This document shows, one piece after another, positions 1 through 5,253 of a stretch of 5,253 bases of DNA (its first letter is position 1; each line of letters opens with the position of its first letter). The DNA is from Actinomycetes bacterium. Lineage in GTDB: Bacteria; Actinomycetota; Actinomycetes; Actinomycetales; Microbacteriaceae. The notes under the pieces are model-generated. The model worked only from the letters and a program-made list of their open reading frames with translations. It had not been told where the DNA came from and ran no database searches. The stretch is from NCBI GenBank assembly GCA_023457615.1, contig JAEWKY010000171.1, forward strand, positions 1-5,253, written 5' to 3'. The position numbers and the translations under genes are program-made.

Positions 1-384
1 CTGCCGTTCGCCGACCGCGAGGTGCCGACGCTCTCGGGCGGCGAGCGTCAGCGCGTGCTCCTCGCCCGCGCCCTCGCGCAGCAGCCCCGTCTGCTGCTGC
101 TCGACGAGCCGATGAACCATCTCGACATCGCGGCGCAGCTCGACGTGCTCGGCCTGCTCGCGCGGCTCGCGGCATCCGGGGTCACGGTGCTCGCGGCGAT
201 GCACGACCTCGCCCTCGCCGCCGCGCACGCCTCGCACGTCGTCGTGCTCTCGCACGGCGCCGTCGTCGCGGTGGGCCGCACCGCCGAGGTGCTCACGCCC
301 GAGCTCATCCGGGAGGTCTACGGCGTGGACGCCGCTTGGACGACCAACCCCGTCACGGGGATGCCCCTCCTCGCGCTGGGGTGA
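1..384 (+). CDS. ABC transporter ATP-binding protein, FecE/FepC/HmuV type (5' part missing)
   Basis: This is the last 127 codons of an ABC ATPase; the Walker A half lies off the left edge. Visible in order are the signature LSGGERQR (residues 11-18 of the fragment), Walker B LLLLDEP (31-37), the D-loop NHLD (39-42) and the H-loop histidine in AAMHDLA (H68). The tail, [14 protein letters not shown] followed by NPVTGMPLL, is characteristic of ATPases that power uptake of ferric siderophores, heme or cobalamin, so the protein probably sits on the cytoplasmic face of such an importer. The substrate cannot be told from this piece. The residue after the Walker B DEP is Met (DEPMNHLD), where Thr or Ser is usual. 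Permease and binding-protein genes would be expected upstream, outside the window. It converges on the thioesterase gene with a 17-base gap and no obvious terminator hairpin. Confidence 0.95.
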   Translation: MPFADREVPTLSGGERQRVLLARALAQQPRLLLLDEPMNHLDIAAQLDVLGLLARLAASGVTVLAAMHDLALAAAHASHVVVLSHGAVVAVGRTAEVLTPELIREVYGVDAAWTTNPVTGMPLLALG

Positions 385-401
385 GGCTTCTGTCGAGTCG
401 G

Positions 402-836
402 TCAGTAGGGCGACGGCTCGCCGAGCACGGCCATCGTGCACCGCGAGATGCACACGAGCTTCCCCTCCTCGTTGGTGATCCGCACCTCCCACACCTGCGT
501 GGTGCGCCCGCGCGAGATCGGCGTCGCCGCGCCGTGCACCCATCCCGACGCGACGGGGCGCACGTGATTCGCGTTGATCTCCATGCCCACGCAGTAGTGC
601 TTCGACGGGTCGACGGTGAGGGATGAGGCCCACGACGCGAGCGTCTCGGCGAAGAGCACCGACGCCCCGCCGTGCAGCACGCCGCCGGGCTGCCGGGTGC
701 GGCCGTCGACCGGCATCCGCCCGTGCAGCGCGTCGTCGGTGAGGTGGGTGAACTCGATGCCGAGGGTCGTGATCGCGGTGCCGTCGGAGCTCGCCGTCGC
801 GGCCACGAGCGACGGGGTGCCGAACCAGATGCTCAT
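402..836 (-). CDS. PaaI/MenI-EntH family hotdog-fold acyl-CoA thioesterase
   Basis: This 144-residue protein is the normal length for a single hotdog domain. It should hydrolyse an acyl- or aroyl-CoA thioester in the cytoplasm. The core VLHGGASVLFAET (53-65) contains the HGG motif (H55) and the acidic catalytic residue E64. Q49, H55 and E64 have the same spacing as Q48, H54 and E63 of E. coli YdiI/MenI. EINANHVRP (86-94) and SRGRTTQVWEV (108-118) also match that family. A role as 1,4-dihydroxy-2-naphthoyl-CoA thioesterase in menaquinone synthesis is therefore possible, but the family is promiscuous and there is no men gene nearby, so I give no symbol. I chose the ATG at 836 because AGGA (845-848) lies 8 bases upstream. 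An ATG at 845 would add three residues. The frame stays open to 1046, but the extra residues are Arg/Ser-rich and read through a hairpin, so they are not credible. Confidence 0.9.
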   Translation of the reverse strand: MSIWFGTPSLVAATASSDGTAITTLGIEFTHLTDDALHGRMPVDGRTRQPGGVLHGGASVLFAETLASWASSLTVDPSKHYCVGMEINANHVRPVASGWVHGAATPISRGRTTQVWEVRITNEEGKLVCISRCTMAVLGEPSPY

Positions 837-844
837 GGACTCCA

Positions 845-848
845 TCCT
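845..848 (-). promoter_or_regulatory. Putative ribosome binding site deciding the thioesterase start
   Basis: Read on the minus strand, AGGA stands 8 bases before the ATG at 836, and a second purine run, GGAG (840-843), stands 3 bases before it. The alternative ATG at 843-845 overlaps the AGGA and has only a G-run about 10 bases upstream. This favours 836 as the main start. Confidence 0.5.
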
Positions 849-863
849 GGTCGAACCCCCGCG

Positions 864-917
864 GATTCGTGCCGCGTGGCGCTTCCGGAGGCGTGGAAGC
901 GCCACAGGGCACGAATC
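864..917. repeat. Long imperfect inverted repeat (23-base arms, 8-base loop) in a divergent intergenic region
   Basis: The left arm is 864-886 and the right arm 895-917, around the loop GGAGGCGT. The outer 10 bases GATTCGTGCC (864-873) pair exactly with GGCACGAATC (908-917). The inner 11 bases GTGGCGCTTCC (876-886) pair exactly with GGAAGCGCCAC (895-905). Only two facing positions (874-875 against 906-907) do not pair, giving 21 of 23 pairs. It lies upstream of both flanking genes, so it is not in a position to terminate either. It could be a dispersed palindromic (REP-like) element, a two-fold operator for both divergent promoters, or a structured leader. The right arm would overlap the -35 area of the proposed promoter at 937-942. 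No second copy exists in the window. Confidence 0.85.
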
Positions 918-936
918 GCGCGACTTTCGGGACGCG

Positions 937-942
937 TAGGCT
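937..942 (+). promoter_or_regulatory. Putative -10 element (TAGGCT) for a leaderless transcript of the 949 gene
   Basis: TAGGCT fits the actinobacterial TANNNT -10 pattern. It ends 6 bases before the GTG at 949, so transcription starting at the usual distance would begin at or beside the start codon. No Shine-Dalgarno sequence lies at proper spacing before that GTG. No good -35 hexamer is visible; its expected place, about 914-919, overlaps the end of the inverted repeat. Confidence 0.45.
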
Positions 943-948
943 CGAGAC

Positions 949-1482
949 GTGAGTCCGCGCCGCACGCCGAAGCGGGAGGACATGGTCGCCGACGGCGTGC
1001 TCGTCGCCCTCTCCGCGGCGCGGCAGGCGATCAAGAACCACGTCATCGTGACGGCGCTGCGCGATCGCGCCGACTACGACCGCGACGCGCTGCGGGCGGC
1101 GTCGGCGCTCGAGCTCGGGCTGCTCGCCGCCGAGAACGACGCGGATGCCGCGCGCGTCGCCCAGCAGATCGACGACGCCCGCGGGCGGCTGGGTCTCGCC
1201 CGGCATCCCACCGACTTCCGGGCCGCGGATCGTCGTCGCCTGAAGAAGCGGCGGAAGGTGCTGGTCGCGGTCGCGGGGAGGCTGCGCGAGATCGCCGCCG
1301 ACGAGGAGCAGGTCGGCGCGCTGCTCGACGCCGCGCGCGACCTCGCGCTCGCGGAGGTGCAGGCGGCGACCGCGGCGGCCCACGCCCGACGGCGGAACGT
1401 GCGGCCGGAGGATCGCGCGGCCGCCCTCTCCGAGCTGCGCGGCCAGCTCGACGATCTGCTCCACGAGCACACCGGCTACTGA
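949..1482 (+). CDS. Uncharacterised 177-residue charged helical protein
   Basis: I do not recognise a characterised family. The GTG start at 949 is the earliest possible, since an in-frame TAG sits at 937-939, and it is supported by a -10-like hexamer just upstream. An ATG at codon 12 is the alternative. The protein is rich in Ala, Arg, Asp, Glu and Leu, has no signal peptide or membrane segment, and looks almost wholly alpha-helical. It has a basic start (SPRRTPKR), a less charged segment with KNHVIVTALRDR (residues 25-36), a strongly basic patch RRRLKKRRKV (95-104), and Ala-rich amphipathic stretches that could form coiled coil (about 45-80 and 105-170). No catalytic motif or metal-binding cluster is visible. 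Codon use matches the neighbours, so it is a real host gene and not a recent arrival. It is cytoplasmic by sequence; nucleic-acid binding through the basic patch is possible but only a guess. Confidence 0.85.
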   Translation: MSPRRTPKREDMVADGVLVALSAARQAIKNHVIVTALRDRADYDRDALRAASALELGLLAAENDADAARVAQQIDDARGRLGLARHPTDFRAADRRRLKKRRKVLVAVAGRLREIAADEEQVGALLDAARDLALAEVQAATAAAHARRRNVRPEDRAAALSELRGQLDDLLHEHTGY

Positions 1483-1525
1483 CCGGACGGCTCCCGACGC
1501 CGGATGCGAGCACGCCTCCGCGCGC
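1483..1525. other. Convergent intergenic gap without a recognisable terminator
   Basis: These 43 bases separate the stop codons of the 949 gene and the - strand transglutaminase-like gene. Short CCGG self-complementary words recur, but I find no stem of more than about 4-5 pairs and no U-tract. A bidirectional intrinsic terminator is not evident here. Confidence 0.5.
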
Positions 1526-3790
1526 TCAATCGCCCGCCGGCGTCCGCCCGAGACCGAGCCGCTCGAGCAGGGACGGCGGCGCGAAGGTCGCGCGGAACCG
1601 CACCCGCAGCGTCGCCGCGGAGGCGATCGCGGCGCGCAGGGCGCGGACGTCCTCGGCGCTCATCGCCGGCCTCCCGGGCCGGTCGTACGCGGCGGCCTCC
1701 ACTCCGCCGCGCAACCGCAGCACGGCATCCGGCCCGACGACGATCGCGAGGCGTTCGCCGAGCTGACGCGGCGTCTCGGTCTCGGGGGCGACCCAGTCGT
1801 GGTCGTGCGCGGTGTCGCGCACCTCCGCCCACGCGGCGCCGGCATGGCCGTCGCGGCCGACCCGTCGCAGCCGTCCGGCGCGGATGCCCGCCCGGGCGAG
1901 CGCGGGCAGCAGCAGGATGCCGAGCACCGCGAGCGCGACGAGACCGACGATCGGCGCCGGATCGACGGGTTGCACGACGGGGGTCTCCGCGACGGGCGTC
2001 TCCTCCTCGGGCGGCAGCGAGGGAGCGGCCGTGTTCACCGGTACGGGGGCGGCCGAGGGGTTGACGCCCTCGAACTCGGGCGTCTCGGGGTCGTCGACCG
2101 CGTCGATCGACGAGTAAGCGGGAGGTGCGCCGCGGCCGGGAGTCGGCTCGAAGCGCAGCCAGCCGATCCCCTCGAAGTAGAGCTCCGGCCAGGCGTGCAA
2201 GTCGCCCGAGGTCACGGTGAAGCCGTCACCGGCGGCGTTCCGGGTGCCCGGCTGGAAGCCGACGACGACGCGGGACGGGATGTCGAGGGCCCGGGCGAGC
2301 ACCGCCATCGCCGACGCGTAGTGCACGCAGTAGCCGCTCTTCACGTCGAGGAACTCGGCGATGACGCCGACTCCCGTGCCGTCGAAGTCGCCCTCGACGG
2401 GCGCGTCGAGCGAGTACTGGAAGTCGGGGCCCGTGAAGTAGTCCTGCAACGCGATCGCCTGCTCGTACGGCGTCCCCGCGCCGGCGAACCCGTCGGCCGT
2501 CTCGGTGATGATCGCCGGCAGCTCGTCGGGCAGGTCGAGGTAGCGCGACGGGACGCGCGGCTCGCGGTCGGCGAGCAGCTGCTCGCGGTCGGGCTCGATG
2601 TCGAGGAAGGCGACCGTGTACTCCTGACCGCGCACGTCGGCGCCGCCGCTGCGCACGGCGAGGCCGTCGGGCTCCCAGTTCCAGATGCCGTCGAGCCCCT
2701 CGATCGAGACCGCCGGGTAGGGCACGGGCAGCCAGCGGCCGGTGACCTCCTCGACCGCGACGTCGGCCGCGTACTGCACGCGCGGCACGCCGTCCTCGAG
2801 CCCGGGCGCCGGGGGGAACTCCGCGACGTCGAAGGTCGGCTGGATCCCCGACGCGTCAGGCTCCCAGCTCAGACCGGTGAACCTGTCGAGCGTCGCGAGC
2901 CGCAGGTAGAGCCCGCCCGGGGCATCGGTCGTGTAGCTGAGCGCGTCGACGACGAACTCGCGCCGGAGGTCCTCCCCGAGGTTGATGATCGGGTTGAGCC
3001 CGGTGCCGAGCGCCGTGCCGCCGTCGCGCACGGGCTGCCGGGCGGGCGGGAAGGCGGCGGGCAGCAGGAGCGACCCGAGCACCGCGACGACCGCGACCAC
3101 GGCCACCCCGCCAAGCGGTGCGGCACGGCGTCCCACCCGCAGCAGCGCGAGATAGAGCACCGCGGCGAGCACGAACCAGATCGGCTCGGCGATGCCGGCC
3201 CGGATGGCGACGGGCACGTCGAGGACGACGAGCAGCGGCACGGCGGCGATCGCCGGCGCCCGGTCGAGAGCCGGAGTGACGACGACCACCGCGGCGACGG
3301 CGAGGAGCGCGAGCAGGAACACGATGCCCTCGTCGGCGGCGGCCGGCATGCGCTGATCCGCCATGCTGCGGCTGCCCTCGGTCGCGAGCTCGATCCAGCG
3401 CGCCAGGGTGTCGAGATTCGGCACGACGCCGAACCACGACTGCTCGCGCGCGAACCCGAAGGTGAGCACGACGAGCGCGGCGACCACGCCGGCCAGGGCG
3501 GGCTGCCAGCTCCGACGGGCGAGCTGCCGCGCGATGCCGATCGCGAGCACCGGCACGGCGACGACGAGCACGACCGCGAGGAACCACCACCAGTCGCGCA
3601 GCGTGACGTGGAGCCCGGCGAAGGAGACGAGGACGGCCGCGGCGAAGAGGAGGAGTCGCAGCCACGTGCGCGCGGGGTCGCCGAGCCCCGGGCGGTTCGC
3701 GTCGGGGCGGCGCAGGGAGCTCGCGGGCGGGGTGTCGGCCCTCCGGGGCGACGGCGCCCGGGCCTCGAGCGCGGGATCAGCGAGCACCAT
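1526..3790 (-). CDS. TgpA-type membrane transglutaminase-like protein (DUF3488 / transglutaminase core / DUF4129)
   Basis: This 754-residue protein has the full architecture of the family. After a Pro/Arg-rich cytoplasmic start come about seven membrane helices (near 43-61, 67-87, 96-114, 154-174, 178-196, 202-217, 227-246). A large outside domain follows, holding the transglutaminase-like core: KSGYCVHYASAMAVLARAL with nucleophile C488, SGDLHAWPELYF with H532, and WLRFEPTPG. The last motif puts Glu (E548) where the classical triad has Asp. A Pro/Glu-rich linker (about 560-612) leads to a final membrane helix (613-634) and a cytoplasmic DUF4129-like segment (AAWAEVRDTAHD to ETPRQLGERL, 652-681). 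The activity is probably a cysteine protease or acyl transfer on cell-envelope protein; the substrate is unknown. The ATG at 3790 lies inside the end of the DUF58 gene (14-base overlap) with only a weak ribosome site, suggesting translational coupling. It is the last gene of the MoxR-DUF58 operon in this window. Confidence 0.95.
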   Translation of the reverse strand: MVLADPALEARAPSPRRADTPPASSLRRPDANRPGLGDPARTWLRLLLFAAAVLVSFAGLHVTLRDWWWFLAVVLVVAVPVLAIGIARQLARRSWQPALAGVVAALVVLTFGFAREQSWFGVVPNLDTLARWIELATEGSRSMADQRMPAAADEGIVFLLALLAVAAVVVVTPALDRAPAIAAVPLLVVLDVPVAIRAGIAEPIWFVLAAVLYLALLRVGRRAAPLGGVAVVAVVAVLGSLLLPAAFPPARQPVRDGGTALGTGLNPIINLGEDLRREFVVDALSYTTDAPGGLYLRLATLDRFTGLSWEPDASGIQPTFDVAEFPPAPGLEDGVPRVQYAADVAVEEVTGRWLPVPYPAVSIEGLDGIWNWEPDGLAVRSGGADVRGQEYTVAFLDIEPDREQLLADREPRVPSRYLDLPDELPAIITETADGFAGAGTPYEQAIALQDYFTGPDFQYSLDAPVEGDFDGTGVGVIAEFLDVKSGYCVHYASAMAVLARALDIPSRVVVGFQPGTRNAAGDGFTVTSGDLHAWPELYFEGIGWLRFEPTPGRGAPPAYSSIDAVDDPETPEFEGVNPSAAPVPVNTAAPSLPPEEETPVAETPVVQPVDPAPIVGLVALAVLGILLLPALARAGIRAGRLRRVGRDGHAGAAWAEVRDTAHDHDWVAPETETPRQLGERLAIVVGPDAVLRLRGGVEAAAYDRPGRPAMSAEDVRALRAAIASAATLRVRFRATFAPPSLLERLGLGRTPAGD

Positions 3791-5126
3791 ACGCGTAGCC
3801 CGTCTCGTTCGCGGCGGCGCGCCACGCGTCGCCCGGGTCGTCGTCGTCGCCCGCCGACACGACGGTCCAGCCGGCGTCGCGCAGCCGCTCCACGACCGCG
3901 GGGCGCGGGTGGACGAGGAACGCGTAGCCCGCCTCGCCGTTCGTGCGGCGCTTGACGAGCCAGTCGACGGTCGCGTCCTCCGGATCGCCGAGGATCGCGA
4001 ACACCGGACCGCTGCCCTCGGCGGGCGACAGCGCGGCGAGCTCGTCGACCGTGCGATCGAGCAGCTGCACCCCCGCGAGACTCGTCAGGAACCCCTCCGC
4101 GCGGCGACCCTCCCAGCGGTCGCCGATCGCCTCGATCTGCGGGCGGGCGGTCTCCTCGATCGCGACCCGGAACCCCGCCTGCTCGAGGTGCAGACCGAGG
4201 GATGCCGTCATCCTCACGACCCACTCGAACGCGTCGCTCGACCAGTCGGCCGACCACGACATCCCGGTGTCGCTCTCGGCGTCGGGGTAGCCGCGGCGGC
4301 GGGTGTCGACGAGGATGCGGGCGTCGGGGTGGCTGCGGTGCTCCTCCTGGCGCACCATGAGCTGCCCATGCTTCGCCGACGCGCGCCAGTGCACCCGGCG
4401 CAGCGCGTCGCCGATGCGGTACTCGCGCGTCGTGAGGTCGTCGTCGGCGCCCATCACGCGGCGCTGCACGAGGTGCGCCTCGCCCTCGCCGTCGGCGAGC
4501 GACGGCCCGCCCTCGTTGAGCGACGACACGGCGGGCACGACCACGAGCCGCTCGGGAGCCCCGATCGCGACGGTCGACGTGGCGAAGCCGAAGGGGTCCT
4601 CGTGCTCGGCCACGAGGGGGCCGATCGCGTAGAGGCCGCGACGCGGCGGATGCAGGTCGTAGCCGACCGAACGCGGCCGCACCCGTCCGACGGCGATCGA
4701 CGGCAGCTCGCGCGTCGCGGCGGAGCGCTCGAACCACGGCAGCGCGTCGTCCCAGATGAGCGGGGTGCTCGGCGACGCACCGGCGTTCGAGATGCGCAGC
4801 GTCACCTGCACGACGCCGCCGACGGCGACGACGGGCGGCGAGAACAGCCGGCTCACCTCGAGCTTCGGCCGACGCAGCCGCACGAAGAGCAGGCCGAGCA
4901 CGGGCAGCAGGAACGCCAGGCACGCGGCGACGAGGTACTCGCGCCGACCGAGACCGTACGCGAGGAAGATCGAGAGCACGCCGACGAGGAGCGCCGTGAA
5001 CGCGCGCCAGGTCGGGCGGATCGAGCGCGTGCGACGCAGCGCGCGCATCCCGGGGTCGCCCGTACGGGGTTCGCCGGTGCCGGTCTGCGCCCCCGCCGCA
5101 GCGGTGCGGCGCGAGGTGCGCGCCAT
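3777..5126 (-). CDS. DUF58 domain membrane protein (MoxR partner)
   Basis: This 449-residue protein has a basic, Ala/Thr/Gly-rich cytoplasmic start and two membrane helices (about 41-59 and 64-82). A beta-rich segment follows (88-200, including PPRRGLYAIGPL and DPFGF), then the hallmark DUF58 block TREYRIGDALRRVHWRASAK with LMVRQEE (233-262). The rest resembles a degenerate von Willebrand A fold: the strand ILVDTRRR (271-278) occupies the place of the metal-binding DxSxS but lacks its serines. DUF58 proteins are typically encoded beside MoxR ATPases, which are thought to act on them. A role in envelope assembly or stress is an inference from that linkage. The ATG at 5126 lies 8 bases after the upstream stop, with AGG 7 bases before it. 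An ATG at codon 27 (5048) is possible but has a poorer upstream site. The 3' end overlaps the transglutaminase-like gene by 14 bases. Confidence 0.95.
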   Translation of the reverse strand: MARTSRRTAAAGAQTGTGEPRTGDPGMRALRRTRSIRPTWRAFTALLVGVLSIFLAYGLGRREYLVAACLAFLLPVLGLLFVRLRRPKLEVSRLFSPPVVAVGGVVQVTLRISNAGASPSTPLIWDDALPWFERSAATRELPSIAVGRVRPRSVGYDLHPPRRGLYAIGPLVAEHEDPFGFATSTVAIGAPERLVVVPAVSSLNEGGPSLADGEGEAHLVQRRVMGADDDLTTREYRIGDALRRVHWRASAKHGQLMVRQEEHRSHPDARILVDTRRRGYPDAESDTGMSWSADWSSDAFEWVVRMTASLGLHLEQAGFRVAIEETARPQIEAIGDRWEGRRAEGFLTSLAGVQLLDRTVDELAALSPAEGSGPVFAILGDPEDATVDWLVKRRTNGEAGYAFLVHPRPAVVERLRDAGWTVVSAGDDDDPGDAWRAAANETGYAYGAR

Positions 5127-5134
5127 CCGGAGGC

Positions 5135-5253
5135 CTAGACCGCCCCCGAGGCGCCGAGCGGCACCGGGGTGGCGGCGACGATGCGCGCCGTGATGTCGGC
5201 GAGCGCCTCGCCGCCGAGGGCGCCGGACGCCCCGGAGCGCGAGGGGATGAGGC
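5135..5253 (-). CDS. C-terminal tail of a probable MoxR-family AAA+ ATPase (5' part missing)
   Basis: The minus strand is open from the right edge to a TAG at 5135-5137, giving the last 38 residues of a protein that enters the window mid-gene. The fragment ends in EALADITARIVAATPVPLG followed by a short Ala/Ser/Gly tail. An amphipathic helix followed by a Val/Pro-Val-Pro ending is common at the end of MoxR ATPases. No Walker motif is in the window, so the call rests on this ending and on position: it is 8 bases upstream of a DUF58 gene, the classic place for moxR. MoxR proteins are cytoplasmic hexameric AAA+ chaperones thought to mature von Willebrand-type partners. It is co-directional and almost certainly co-transcribed with the next two genes. 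Confidence 0.72.
   Translation of the reverse strand, partial: LIPSRSGASGALGGEALADITARIVAATPVPLGASGAV

Noticed and set aside
385..401. Bidirectional terminator between the ABC and thioesterase genes
   Set aside because: The 17-base spacer contains no convincing stem or T-tract.
864..917. The inverted repeat as an intrinsic terminator
   Set aside because: Both flanking genes start beside it and point away from it, and no T-tract follows either arm.
837..1046. N-terminal extension of the thioesterase to the first ATG at 1046
   Set aside because: It would read through the inverted repeat and into the 949 gene, adds 70 Arg/Ser-rich residues not typical of hotdog proteins, and ignores the good AGGA site before the ATG at 836.
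672..1766. 364-codon + strand open frame covering the 949 gene in another frame
   Set aside because: It runs through the hairpin and intergenic gaps, is almost entirely Arg/Ala/Gly and overlaps three better-supported genes.
1799..3955. 718-codon open frame on the + strand, opposite the transglutaminase-like gene
   Set aside because: Its product is a low-complexity Arg/Gly/Asp/Glu/His mix with no domain, as expected from antisense reading of high-GC codons. The - strand gene has clear catalytic motifs and membrane helices.
2869..4923. 684-codon open frame on the - strand in another frame of the operon
   Set aside because: It is extremely Arg/Ala/Pro-rich, spans the junction of two real genes and carries no motif. 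It is a frame shadow caused by GC bias.
3363..5138. 591-codon open frame on the + strand, opposite the DUF58 gene
   Set aside because: It is antisense to a gene with the full DUF58 motif, its translation is Arg/Ala/His-rich without recognisable structure, and it straddles two real genes.

Overview
This is a high-GC window with G/C at almost every third codon position, GTG/ATG starts, tight gene packing and frequent GGATGC/GCATCC words. The style fits a high-GC actinobacterium, most likely of the Microbacteriaceae type. That placement is an inference from composition and gene content; no marker gene is present to prove it.

Layout, left to right. (1) The 3' end of an ABC-transporter ATPase of the iron-siderophore/heme/cobalamin (FecE/FepC/HmuV) type runs off the left edge on the + strand (1-384). 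(2) Convergent to it, only 17 bases away, is a complete hotdog-fold CoA thioesterase of the PaaI/MenI-EntH group on the - strand (402-836). (3) A 112-base divergent intergenic region follows. It carries a long near-perfect inverted repeat (864-917) and a -10-like hexamer placed for a leaderless transcript. (4) A 177-residue charged, helical protein of unknown function lies on the + strand (949-1482). (5) After a 43-base convergent gap with no clear terminator, the right two-thirds of the window is a - strand operon, read from right to left: the C-terminal tail of what is probably a MoxR-family AAA+ ATPase (5135-5253), a DUF58 membrane protein (3777-5126), and a large TgpA-type membrane transglutaminase-like protein with a C-terminal DUF4129 segment (1526-3790).

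The MoxR-DUF58-transglutaminase trio is a widely conserved module. MoxR ATPases are thought to act as chaperones for partners carrying von Willebrand-like domains such as DUF58 proteins. The transglutaminase-like protein places a Cys-His protease/transglutaminase-fold domain outside the membrane. Here the genes are joined by an 8-base gap and then a 14-base overlap, which points to co-transcription and translational coupling. The left-hand genes have no evident functional link to this operon.

I see no tRNA, rRNA, CRISPR array, insertion sequence or phage gene. No stretch longer than 300 bases is without a gene. I found no clear previously undescribed system. The feature least explained by the genes is the 54-base hairpin element between the two divergent genes, followed by the uncharacterised 177-residue protein beside it.
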